A stretch of DNA of 64,000 bases from Alphaproteobacteria bacterium. GTDB lineage: Bacteria; Pseudomonadota; Alphaproteobacteria; TMED109. A model generated the notes under the pieces. The model had not been told where the DNA came from and searched no databases. It was given only the letters and a program-made list of their open reading frames with translations. Positions 24,048-31,901 of the stretch are shown here, one piece after another. The stretch covers positions 1-64,000 of the forward strand of contig JAJDYI010000086.1 in the NCBI GenBank assembly GCA_022825235.1, given 5' to 3'. Position 1 is the first letter of the stretch. Every line of letters starts with the position of its first letter. Made by a program: the position numbers and the translations under genes.

Positions 24048-25268
24048 TTGTTTGATCCAACCGATCGGCCGGGACGCCCCGGCTGGCAATTCCTGCACAC
24101 GCCGGGGCCGACCAACATCCCCCGGCGGATCATGTCCGCGATGGCGGCGCCCCAGGCGGACCATCGAAGCCCGGAGTTCCTGGCCGTGGCCGAACGGGCC
24201 CACCGCCGGCTGAAGGAGCTGCTGGGGACGACGTCGCCGGTGGTGCTGATGAGTTCGCCGGGCCACGGGGCCTGGGAGGCGGCCCTGGTCAACCCGCTGG
24301 CTCCGGGCGACCGCGTGCTCATGGCGGAAACCGGTTTCTTCTCGCAGCGCTGGAAGGAGATGGCGGAGCGGCTGGGTCTCGAGGTCGACTACCTGCCGGG
24401 CGACTGGCGTACCGGGGTGGACGCGAACCGGGTCGAGGAGAGACTGCGCGCCGATGCCGCCGGGAGGATCAAGGCGGTATGCGTCGTCCACAACGAAACG
24501 TCGACGGGCGTGCTGAGCGATCTTCCCGGTGTTCGGGCCGCGATGGACGCAGCCGGGCACCCGGCACTTCTGATTGCGGATGTCATCTCATCCTTTGCCT
24601 CCAGTCCCTACTACCACGATGCGTGGCGGGTGGACGTCTGCGTCGGCGGGAGCCAGAAAGGCCTCATGCTGCCGCCAGGGCTCGCGTTCAACGTGCTGTC
24701 GGATCGGGCGCTGGAAGCGGCCCGGCAGTCGGGAGGGTGCCCGCGCTTTTTCTGGGACTGGAACGAGCACCTCGGGGCGGACGGAGCCCTGGGATTCATC
24801 TCCACGCCGGCCATCCCGCTCTGGTACGGGCTCGCTGCGGCCCTCGAGATGCTGTTCGAGGAGGGGCCGGAGACGGTGTTCGCGCGCCACCGCCGGTTGG
24901 CGGCGAGCGTGCGGGCGGCGGTCGCGGGCTGGAACCTCGAGCTCGTCAGCACGCGCCCGGCCGAGCACAGCGATACGGTGACGGCGATCCTGCTGCCCGA
25001 AGGCGCGCAGCCCGATGCGTTCCGGACCCTGTGTCGGGAGCAGTACGGGGTCTCGCTGGCAGCCGCCATCGGGCGCTGGGCTGCGAACGGATTTCGAATC
25101 GGTCACCTGGGCGCGCTGAGCGAGCCGATGGTCCTGGGTACGCTGGGCGCGACCGAACTCGCCCTGGCGGACGCGGGCATTCCCCATCAGAGCGGCGGTG
25201 CGGCGGCGGCGCTGGCCAGCCTGCGGGCGGATCAGCCCGGGGAGACCACCTTGCGGGCCGTCGGTTAG
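24048..25268 (+). CDS. Class V aminotransferase (serine-glyoxylate/alanine-glyoxylate type)
   Basis: This PLP enzyme of about 406 aa starts at a TTG (24,048) 10 bp after the molybdenum hydroxylase. Family marks are the N-terminal FLHTPGPTNIPRRIMSAM, the SSPGHGAWEAALVN block, VVHNETSTGVLSDL, DVISSFAS (Asp contacting the PLP ring) and the Schiff-base Lys in VGGSQKGLMLPPGLAF. These match serine-glyoxylate aminotransferases of the SgaA type, which transfer an amino group to glyoxylate. The C-terminus has GHLGALSEPMVLGTLGATE. The substrate could instead be another amino donor. A glyoxylate link to the GlcD-type oxidase elsewhere is speculative. Confidence 0.88.
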   Translation: MFDPTDRPGRPGWQFLHTPGPTNIPRRIMSAMAAPQADHRSPEFLAVAERAHRRLKELLGTTSPVVLMSSPGHGAWEAALVNPLAPGDRVLMAETGFFSQRWKEMAERLGLEVDYLPGDWRTGVDANRVEERLRADAAGRIKAVCVVHNETSTGVLSDLPGVRAAMDAAGHPALLIADVISSFASSPYYHDAWRVDVCVGGSQKGLMLPPGLAFNVLSDRALEAARQSGGCPRFFWDWNEHLGADGALGFISTPAIPLWYGLAAALEMLFEEGPETVFARHRRLAASVRAAVAGWNLELVSTRPAEHSDTVTAILLPEGAQPDAFRTLCREQYGVSLAAAIGRWAANGFRIGHLGALSEPMVLGTLGATELALADAGIPHQSGGAAAALASLRADQPGETTLRAVG

Positions 25269-25281
25269 CGGAGAGTTCGCG

Positions 25282-26250
25282 TCAGGCGAACGCCTCTTCC
25301 CAGGTACCGCGCGTCGCGGCCCGCGAGTACTCCGTCGACCGGTTCTCGAAGAAATTGGTGTGCTCGAGCGCGTTGAGCATCTCGTCCATCCAGGGCAGCG
25401 GGTTCGTGCCGGCTTCGAAGATTGCCTCCTGCCCGAGACGGCTCAGCCGCCGGTTGGCGATGTACCGGATATAGGCCTTCACCTCGTCGGCGGTGAGCCC
25501 CTCGACGCCGCCCAGTTCGAACGCCCTGTCGATGAAGGCGTCTTCGTGGTGGACGACGGTCTGACAGGCGTCACGCAGGTCGCGCGCGAGGTCATCGGTG
25601 TCGATGTCGGGGTTTTCCTGCAGGAAGGTCCGGTACAGCCGGACGATCGAGTTCGTGTGCAGGGTCTCGTCGCGGGCCGACCACGTGACGATCTGACCCA
25701 TGCCCTTCATCTTGTTGAACCTCGGGAAATTCAGCAGCACGGCGAAACTCGCGAATAGCTGTATCCCTTCGGTAAAGGCCCCGAACATGGCCAGGGTCCG
25801 GGCGATGTCTTCGCGGGTGTCGGTGCTGAAGCTCTGCATGTAGTCGTACTTGTCGCGCATTTCCTTGATGTTGAGAAACGCTTCGTACTCGACTTCCGGC
25901 ATGCCGATCGTGTCAAGGAGGTGGGAGTACGCCGCGATATGCACGGTCTCCATGTTGGAGAACGCGGCCAGCATCATCTGCACTTCGGTCGGTTCGAAGA
26001 CCCGCGCGTAATGCCGCATGTAGCAGTTGTTGACCTCGACATCCGACTGCACGAAGAAACGGAAGATCTGGGTCAGCAGGTTCCGCTCTTCGTCGGTGAG
26101 CTTTTCACTCCAGTCCTTGACGTCCTCTGCGAGTGGAACCTCTTCCGGCAGCCAGTGAATCCGCTGCTGCTGCAGCCAGGCCTCGTATGCCCACGGGTAG
26201 TGGAACGGCTTGTAGACGGGGTTAGCCTTGAGTAAGGACACCGCTGTCAC
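25282..26250 (-). CDS. nrdB: Ribonucleotide reductase beta subunit (class I)
   Basis: The 322-aa NrdB-like ferritin-fold protein provides the radical cofactor for the NrdA subunit. Visible metal-ligand motifs are Asp/Glu in SDVEVNNCYMRHYARV, the EXXH in SNMETVHIAAYSHLL, and the second EXXH in WSARDETLHTNSIVRLY. Late elements are YIANRRLSRLGQEAIF and the C-terminal TNFFENRSTEYSRA, the FFE(N/T)R signature. The tail ends TWEEAFA, not the usual acidic NrdA-docking tail. nrdA is not adjacent on either side, so the two subunits must be encoded apart. An incomplete NrdR-like word is present upstream but is not convincing. Confidence 0.93.
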   Translation of the reverse strand: MTAVSLLKANPVYKPFHYPWAYEAWLQQQRIHWLPEEVPLAEDVKDWSEKLTDEERNLLTQIFRFFVQSDVEVNNCYMRHYARVFEPTEVQMMLAAFSNMETVHIAAYSHLLDTIGMPEVEYEAFLNIKEMRDKYDYMQSFSTDTREDIARTLAMFGAFTEGIQLFASFAVLLNFPRFNKMKGMGQIVTWSARDETLHTNSIVRLYRTFLQENPDIDTDDLARDLRDACQTVVHHEDAFIDRAFELGGVEGLTADEVKAYIRYIANRRLSRLGQEAIFEAGTNPLPWMDEMLNALEHTNFFENRSTEYSRAATRGTWEEAFA

Positions 26251-26392
26251 TCCGCTCTGGCGGGCATGCGGGCAACCGGCAAGAGCCGTCTGCTGCTACA
26301 TGTGGGCCCGGTTGTCGCGCACGGCACAAGATACAGGGTCAGGAGCGGATTGTGAACGTTCGGCATCGTGCGCGCTCCGAGCCTGGTGCTGC

Positions 26393-27172
26393 CTAGCGAA
26401 ACGTCGCTTCGACGCGCCCGAGCGGGCCGAAATCGCAGACTGCGTGATCGCCCGGCTTCGCATGGACGGCGGCGTTGGCGATGTTTCCCGTCGTGACGAC
26501 ATCCCCGGCGCGGAGGGTTCCGCCCCGTCCCGTCACGCGGTTTGCCAGCCAGACGAGGGCCATCGCGGGATCATCCAGCGCATTGGACCCCACGCCGTCC
26601 GTCACGGGCTCGCCGTTCACCGTCACCACCACCTGGAGCTCCGGCCGATCGATGCCGGTCCAGTCCGCATGCCAGGGTCCGGCGACGAAGCAGCCGTGTA
26701 CGCCGTTGTCGACGATCGTCTCCGCCAGCGTGGGTGACCAGCCGCCTTCGAACCGGCAGTCCACGACCTCGATGGCCGGGGCCAGCGCGGCAGTGGCTTC
26801 CAGAACCTGCGGGAGCGTGAACGGCGCGTTGTCCGGCGTCAGGTCGGTACCGACCCGGAAGGCGATCTCCGGCTCGACGATCGGCGAGGCCAACGCCACC
26901 CCGGACAGGTCGGCCGGGCTGGTGAAGGTCGTCTCTTCATGCATGCGACCGAAGAACGGTTCGTCGGTTCCTGTCAACTGCTGCGCCCAGGGGTTCGTGC
27001 ATCCGATCTTCCAGCCGATCGCCGCGCGGCCGATGGCGGCGTTCAGGCCGGTCTGCAGGTCGTACGCGGAGTCAGGGTCCAGCGGAACGGCCGACGGAAA
27101 CTTCGTCATCGGGCGCCCGGACCGCCGCGCCGCGACCAGCGCCGTGACCAGCGACTCCCGCGACGTGCTCAC
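26393..27172 (-). CDS. 2-keto-4-pentenoate hydratase-like protein (FAH superfamily)
   Basis: The 259-aa protein has the MhpD-like pattern AAIGWKIGCTNPWAQQ, then VEPEIAFRVGTDLTP, AIEVVDCRF and GGTLRAGDVVTTGN. The pair of acidic residues in VEPEIAF and the Asp/Glu in EVVDCRFEGG are the expected metal ligands. Family members hydrate 2-hydroxypenta-2,4-dienoate or decarboxylate related acids in meta-cleavage pathways. Its start overlaps the stop of the upstream PhyH-type gene by 4 bp (ATGA), so both act in one operon. No dioxygenase for ring cleavage is nearby, hence the substrate is uncertain. Confidence 0.88.
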   Translation of the reverse strand: MSTSRESLVTALVAARRSGRPMTKFPSAVPLDPDSAYDLQTGLNAAIGRAAIGWKIGCTNPWAQQLTGTDEPFFGRMHEETTFTSPADLSGVALASPIVEPEIAFRVGTDLTPDNAPFTLPQVLEATAALAPAIEVVDCRFEGGWSPTLAETIVDNGVHGCFVAGPWHADWTGIDRPELQVVVTVNGEPVTDGVGSNALDDPAMALVWLANRVTGRGGTLRAGDVVTTGNIANAAVHAKPGDHAVCDFGPLGRVEATFR

Positions 27173-28197
27173 CGGGCAGCGACCTGGCGCACCGGCTCCG
27201 GCGCGGGGGCGAGTTCACCGATGCGCTGGGTTTCCCGGTCCGCATCCCGCACGTATGGATGTCCGACCCGGCCGTACGCGTTCCAGATACGGAAACCCAG
27301 CCGGTCCAGGAGCGCCCTCGGGGCGTCGTCGACGAGTTCGGGATCCAGTCCGAGCGTGTAGTTCTCCTGCGGCCGGAACTGCGGACCGCAGAAGGTGGCA
27401 AGCACCGCGAGCCGGGGTCCGCTCGACTCGTTCGCACCCGTTCCGTGCCAGAGCCTGCCATCCCACACGATGGCTGACCCCGCGCCGGCCTCTGCGGGCA
27501 ACGTGGGCACCGAATGGGGTGTCCCGGGCGGCGGCTGCAGGCCGGTCAGGTGGCTCTTCGGGACGAGCCGGGTCGCCCCGTTGGCCGCGGTGAAGTCATT
27601 CAGGCAGTACACCACGTTGACGGCGCAGGGCGGGTTGATCGGGCGCGCCAGGTCCCCGTCGTCGGGACCGTAGAATTCCCCCCGTTCGATGGCGCCGGGG
27701 ACATGCGGTTCATCGTGCCGCGGCAGTGGGCGGGGCAGCCACCACTGGTCCGTGTGGAGGCCCATGGTGAGGCCACCGGGCTTCGCGATGTTGGCGGTGA
27801 GACTCGACAGGAGGTATTCGGGGCCAAGCAGGGCTTCCACCAGGGGCGAGAGCCGCCCGTCGGTCACCAGGTCACGGAAAACGGCCCCCTTGTTGACGAG
27901 CATCCAGAGGCGCTGGTTGATGCCGCCGTTGGCCGCGGTGAACGTGTTCTCGCGCGCGTGTCGGTGCCGGTTCGACCAGTCCTGGCCCGGCCCTGAATCC
28001 TCGAACGCGATTCCCGCCTCGATTTCCGCCTCGGCCTGTTCCACGAGCCGGGCCCGGAGCGCGTGCAGCTCCCGAGCGTCCAGGATGTCCTCGAGGATGC
28101 AATAGCCGAGAGTTCTGAGGTCGCCCTGGGCCTGATCGACATCTCTGGTGGGCGACGCGGTGGGGTCGCCAGGCTGCCACGGTGCGGAAATTTCCAT
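27169..28197 (-). CDS. Phytanoyl-CoA dioxygenase (PhyH) family protein
   Basis: This 342-aa Fe(II)/2-oxoglutarate-dependent oxygenase is predicted to be cytosolic. The HxD pair lies in MGLHTDQWWLPRP and the distal His in DGRLWHGTGANES. The 2-oxoglutarate-binding Arg is likely in SGPRLAVLATF. Supporting blocks are NVVYCLNDFTAANGATRLVP and SHLTGLQPPPGTPH. It is the first gene of a two-gene operon with the hydratase-like gene. Members of this large family hydroxylate diverse small molecules, so no substrate is named. It is common in marine and symbiotic bacteria, which fits the general gene content here. Confidence 0.88.
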   Translation of the reverse strand: MEISAPWQPGDPTASPTRDVDQAQGDLRTLGYCILEDILDARELHALRARLVEQAEAEIEAGIAFEDSGPGQDWSNRHRHARENTFTAANGGINQRLWMLVNKGAVFRDLVTDGRLSPLVEALLGPEYLLSSLTANIAKPGGLTMGLHTDQWWLPRPLPRHDEPHVPGAIERGEFYGPDDGDLARPINPPCAVNVVYCLNDFTAANGATRLVPKSHLTGLQPPPGTPHSVPTLPAEAGAGSAIVWDGRLWHGTGANESSGPRLAVLATFCGPQFRPQENYTLGLDPELVDDAPRALLDRLGFRIWNAYGRVGHPYVRDADRETQRIGELAPAPEPVRQVAAR

Positions 28198-28713
28198 GTC
28201 GAACCCTTGCGCGAGTCAGGTGCCTGAAGCCGTCATGGTAACCGCTCGTACACGCGGCACCAACCGCGAGACCGGCTGCCGGCCGGGCAACGCGACATCG
28301 TCCTGTAGCCGACCGGGAACCCGGGGTTCCATGCGGCTGCCGCAACCTCTGCTGCAGTAAAATCAAGGTCCAGCGCGGGTTCGCGGTCGACGGAGCGCCT
28401 GACCGCTTGCCCGCCCGGGCGGACTTCCATCCGATCAGTTGGGGAGTTCGGGTCGGCGGTCCGTGTGAAATTCTGGCAGCCGGAATCGGCAGCCTGCCAC
28501 CTGTTTGAAGCGAGGCCTGCACGCGTCACCGCAATGGTGGGGCAGGTAGTCCCCGTGAAGCCGGCAGGTGAAGCCCGCGAAGGGGGCCCTCAGGCCGCGA
28601 CTTGATCTCGAAGCCGGGTCCCGCGGTGGGCGGCGGCGATGTTCCCGTCTCCATCCGGTCGCGTACCGGCCGCCAGGGTTCCCGCCCGCGAGCGCCAGCC
28701 CGGGCGTGTCCGC
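28198..28713. other. Intergenic, no gene seen
   Basis: This stretch lies upstream of the PhyH-hydratase operon and downstream of the TauD-type gene. Open frames here are Arg/Pro-rich shadows. A promoter for the PhyH operon is expected near 28,200-28,380 on the minus strand, but I cannot place it. Confidence 0.45.
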
Positions 28714-29586
28714 TCAGATCGTCGCGGCGCAGACTGTTGGGCGGCCACGCACGCTGATGCGCCAGAGCAGCCGCGAATCTGCCTTTGAGGTGGCAACATC
28801 AATCGGCGTCGCGGCATGCATGGTCATCAGCGTGTCCCAAACGACCAGGTCGCCCACGGCGTACCTGTGGCGGTAGATGTGGCGCTCCTGCAGCGCGTGA
28901 TCTCTCAGCTCGTCGAGCACCACTTCTGCCGCGTTGTCTGCCATGCCCTTGATCGCGTGGGCCCCGTGGCCGAGCGCATAGAGCGCCTGGCGGCCCGTCG
29001 TCGGGTGCCGCAGCACCAGCGGGTGGTACACGGGTGGCACGCGGCGGTCCTGGTCCTCGCTGATGATCGGATTTACGGGGGACTCGCCCTTCCGCGGCTT
29101 CCCGCGACCGTACTTGTGGGCCACCTCGAAGCCACTGAGCCGCTGCTGCAGCGTCTCGTCGAGATGGTCCCAGGCGGCAGCCATGTCGCAGAACTGCGTC
29201 TCCCCGCCGTTCTCGGGGGCAATGATCGAGTAAAGCATGGTCGCGCTCGCCGGAACCTTCTCGTAGGACTGATCGGTGTGCCAGAGCGCCGCGCCGTTGC
29301 GGATCTTCGGATCCTCGTCGCGCTTCTTGGTATTGCCGATCGTCATGAGCTCGGGATAGCCCGGCATGCGCATATGGTCGAGCACATGCGGGATGGGCGT
29401 GCCCCATTGCCGGCCGAAGCGCAGATAGCTCTCCTTGTCGAGCTTCTGATCGCGAATGACGATCACTCGGTACTCGTAGAGCGCACCGGTCAACGTGCGC
29501 ATGAGCGTCTCGTCGACGCCACCACCCACATCGACCCCGAGGACCTCTGCGCCGAATGCGGCATCCAGCGGAACGATGGTGGACAC
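28714..29586 (-). CDS. TauD/TfdA-family dioxygenase
   Basis: This Fe(II)/2-oxoglutarate dioxygenase of about 290 aa is taken from the GTG at 29,586 (VSTIVPLDAAFGAEVLGVDV), because the TauD N-terminal strand then begins at the right place. The facial triad is HTDQSYEKVPA (HxD) and the His of WDTLMTMHAATPID. The co-substrate Arg is in SRLLWRISVRG. Also typical are YEYRVIVIRDQKLD and GGETQFCDMAAAWD. Relatives act on taurine, chlorophenoxy acids or other sulfonates and ethers. The neighbouring genes do not reveal the substrate. It points the same way as the PhyH operon but is separated by 516 bp. Confidence 0.88.
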   Translation of the reverse strand: MSTIVPLDAAFGAEVLGVDVGGGVDETLMRTLTGALYEYRVIVIRDQKLDKESYLRFGRQWGTPIPHVLDHMRMPGYPELMTIGNTKKRDEDPKIRNGAALWHTDQSYEKVPASATMLYSIIAPENGGETQFCDMAAAWDHLDETLQQRLSGFEVAHKYGRGKPRKGESPVNPIISEDQDRRVPPVYHPLVLRHPTTGRQALYALGHGAHAIKGMADNAAEVVLDELRDHALQERHIYRHRYAVGDLVVWDTLMTMHAATPIDVATSKADSRLLWRISVRGRPTVCAATI

Positions 29587-29867
29587 GGCGGCTCTCCGCG
29601 GCAGGCGACTTCCCTCCGTGCGGGAGTCTACCCCCGGACCGCGCCCGCCGGGTACCGCGACTGCTGTCGCTCTGCCCACCGCACGGTTTCGTGCGCAGCT
29701 CAGATCAGGTAGCCATTTGACTGTCCGTTGCATTTCGTGAACACCGGCGCCGACCCGTAGGTGGCACCAATTCCTGCACGGTCAGCATTCCACACCGAGC
29801 TTTGCCCGGTGCTCGACACCTACCACCGGGGCGGCCAGTGCGTCGACATTCGCAGAGGGGATCACGC

Positions 29868-29909
29868 TTGTAAGTTTCAGCAAATTGACTATATTCAACG
29901 AATGTTGAA
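29868..29909 (+). promoter_or_regulatory. Promoter with palindromic operator for the AbiE-like operon
   Basis: TTGTAA (29,868-29,873) and TATATT (29,890-29,895), separated by 16 bp, resemble -35 and -10 boxes. Overlapping the -10 and expected start point is the perfect inverted repeat TTCAAC-GAAT-GTTGAA (29,894-29,909). AbiEi proteins are known to repress their own operon through inverted repeats, so this is a likely operator. The stretch is markedly AT-rich for this genome. Confidence 0.55.
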
Positions 29910-31020
29910 AACACCTCATTTAATGAACACAGCTGAGGTCCGTGCCGCCGACGCGGTTTGCGAACTGCTTGGAACCGTGCCGGGAGTGCAGGTCGAATCC
30001 GTGGAGCATGAGCGAAAAACCGACTGCGACTACGGCGACTTCGGCATGGATGGAATACTCGGTTTTGCCCACGGCGGCCGCCACTATGCGCTTGTCGTCG
30101 AGGTAAAACCGAACGGCGCCCCCCGTTTCGTCCGTTCCGGCGTCTACCGGCTCGAGAGCTGCGTGGCCCGATTGCGTCGATCAAGCGTGATCAGTACCGG
30201 TCGACACCTCATCCCCATCCTCGTCAGCCCCTACCTATCTCCGGAAGCCCGCGCCATCTGCATGGACCATGACACCGCCTATCTCGATCTGGTCGGCAAC
30301 GCGAGGCTCTCATTCGACACTGTCTACATTGAGCGCGCCGTCGCGGAGAAGCCAGTCTCCGAAGCCCGCGCGCTGCGCTCGATCTTCGCACCGCAAGCGG
30401 GGGCCATCCTGCGGGTCCTGCTGCGCGAGCCGGGACGCGCATGGCGTGTTGCCGATCTGGCGGCACAGGCCCGTGCGAGCTACGGCCATGTGAGTAATGT
30501 CCGCAAGGCTCTGTTGGCACGCGAATGGATCGAGGTCGGGGAAGACGGAGTCGTCCTCGTTCAGCCTGACGCTCTGCTGCAAAACTGGCGCGAGAGCCAT
30601 CGGCGCCCATCCGGGGAGTCCATAACCGGATATACCCATCTCCATGGCAGCCAGCTGGACGAGCGACTGCGCGAGACGCTCAATCCCCACCCCGAGCACC
30701 CGCGTGCCATCTACGCGCAGCACTCGGCCGCGCAGTGGCTTGCGCCGTTCGGCCGGAACTCCACCCATACGCTCTACGCCGACCAGCCGGGCGCCGACGC
30801 GCTGAAAGAGACGCTGAAGCTGACGCACGCCCCGAGGGGCGCGAACGTTGTACTGATCATCCCGACTGACGAGAGCCTATTTCACGACGCGAGCGAACCT
30901 AGCTCAAACGTGTTCTGCACCAGTCCCATCGTGACTTATCTCGATCTCTGGATCGGCAGCGACCGCGACCGGGAGGCGGCGGAACACTTGGCTGGCGAGT
31001 TCTTCCCATGGCTGAAGTAG
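29902..31020 (+). CDS. AbiEi-like type IV antitoxin/transcriptional regulator
   Basis: The predicted product is about 372 aa. The N-terminal part (MLKTPHLMNTAEVRAADAVC to about residue 140) contains a nuclease-like fold pattern with ALVVEVKPNGAPRFVRSGVY. A winged helix at about 175-235 follows (GAILRVLLREPGRAWRVADLA, then ASYGHVSNVRKALLAREWIEV). The C-terminal half resembles the AbiEi domain of type IV antitoxins. AbiEi represses the operon and counteracts the AbiEii nucleotidyltransferase. It overlaps the next gene by 13 bp. The start is uncertain: 29,902 lies inside the operator palindrome and 29,923 is the alternative, and neither has a good ribosome binding site. The large N-terminal domain is more than the minimal antitoxin. 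Confidence 0.78.
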   Translation: MLKTPHLMNTAEVRAADAVCELLGTVPGVQVESVEHERKTDCDYGDFGMDGILGFAHGGRHYALVVEVKPNGAPRFVRSGVYRLESCVARLRRSSVISTGRHLIPILVSPYLSPEARAICMDHDTAYLDLVGNARLSFDTVYIERAVAEKPVSEARALRSIFAPQAGAILRVLLREPGRAWRVADLAAQARASYGHVSNVRKALLAREWIEVGEDGVVLVQPDALLQNWRESHRRPSGESITGYTHLHGSQLDERLRETLNPHPEHPRAIYAQHSAAQWLAPFGRNSTHTLYADQPGADALKETLKLTHAPRGANVVLIIPTDESLFHDASEPSSNVFCTSPIVTYLDLWIGSDRDREAAEHLAGEFFPWLK

Positions 31021-31865
31021 ACCCGCAACACGCCTCCGACTACGGCGATCGCACGACGGTCGCGGTCAAGTCGGTGCTGATCGAGATTGGTCAGATCCTC
31101 GGCAGCTACCGGGGCAGATTCGCGGTGATCGGTGGCGCCGTCCCTTGGCTGCTGCTGAACGAGACCGACATGCCGCATATTGGAACCCTGGACGTGGATC
31201 TCAGTCTCGATGCCGAAGCCTTGGGTGGCGGCGAGTACGCCCAACTTGTCGAGTCCCTCTTGAGGAAAGGCTATCACCAGCATGAGACCCGGCCCCGCTT
31301 CCAGCTGGTGCGCACCGTGCCCGCCCGCGACGGCGGAGCCGACATCGACATCATCGTCGACTTCCTGATGCCGCGCGACGCCACGATCGCGAAGAATGTT
31401 CCTCCACTCGTGGCCGACTTCGCCGTTCAGCGCGCCGACGGCGCGGAACTCGCCTTGCGGTTCTATCAACTCGTCGCCATTGACGGCGACATGCCCGACG
31501 GTGGGAAGAACCGCGTGCAGATTGCCGTTGCGTCCATTCCCGCGCTGCTGGCCATGAAGGGCTACGCCCTCGCGAACCGGCACAAGCAGAAGGATGCCTA
31601 TGACATCTACTACAGTATCCGCAACTTCCCGGGCGGCATTGAGGCGCTCGTGGCGGCAGCCAGGCCGCTCCTTGAATTCGAGACGGCGATGACGGGCTAT
31701 CGCCATATTGCGGAGAAATTCCGGGCCCCGGATGATTTCGGTCCGACCAGCGTGCGGCAGTTCGTCGACCGTCCCGACATGCTCGCAGAACGTACCGCCG
31801 ACCAGTGGCAGCAGGACGCGTTCGGACAGGTCGACGCCTTTCTCACAGCCTCGGGCCTGAGGTGA
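31008..31865 (+). CDS. AbiEii-like nucleotidyltransferase (putative toxin)
   Basis: The 285-aa protein has the polymerase-beta-like nucleotidyltransferase core: the GG loop in FAVIGGAVPWLLL, then the acidic pair in IGTLDVDLSLDAEAL, and a third acidic residue likely in GGADIDIIVDFLMP. A helical C-terminal domain with LLAMKGYALANRHKQKDAYDIYY follows, the KxxDxxDI-type block seen in AbiEii/DUF1814 proteins. AbiEii-type enzymes modify tRNA or nucleotides and arrest growth when phage infection disturbs the antitoxin. It overlaps the AbiEi-like gene upstream and is followed by the endonuclease-like gene after only a few bases. The substrate here is not known. Confidence 0.82.
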   Translation: MAEVDPQHASDYGDRTTVAVKSVLIEIGQILGSYRGRFAVIGGAVPWLLLNETDMPHIGTLDVDLSLDAEALGGGEYAQLVESLLRKGYHQHETRPRFQLVRTVPARDGGADIDIIVDFLMPRDATIAKNVPPLVADFAVQRADGAELALRFYQLVAIDGDMPDGGKNRVQIAVASIPALLAMKGYALANRHKQKDAYDIYYSIRNFPGGIEALVAAARPLLEFETAMTGYRHIAEKFRAPDDFGPTSVRQFVDRPDMLAERTADQWQQDAFGQVDAFLTASGLR

Positions 31866-31901
31866 TTCGTGGCTGCGTCCTCACATGCCAGGATCCGCTC
31901 C

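Noticed and set aside
26330-26350. NrdR-box-like word upstream of nrdB
   Set aside because: Only part of the palindromic consensus is present and no second box at the usual spacing was found.
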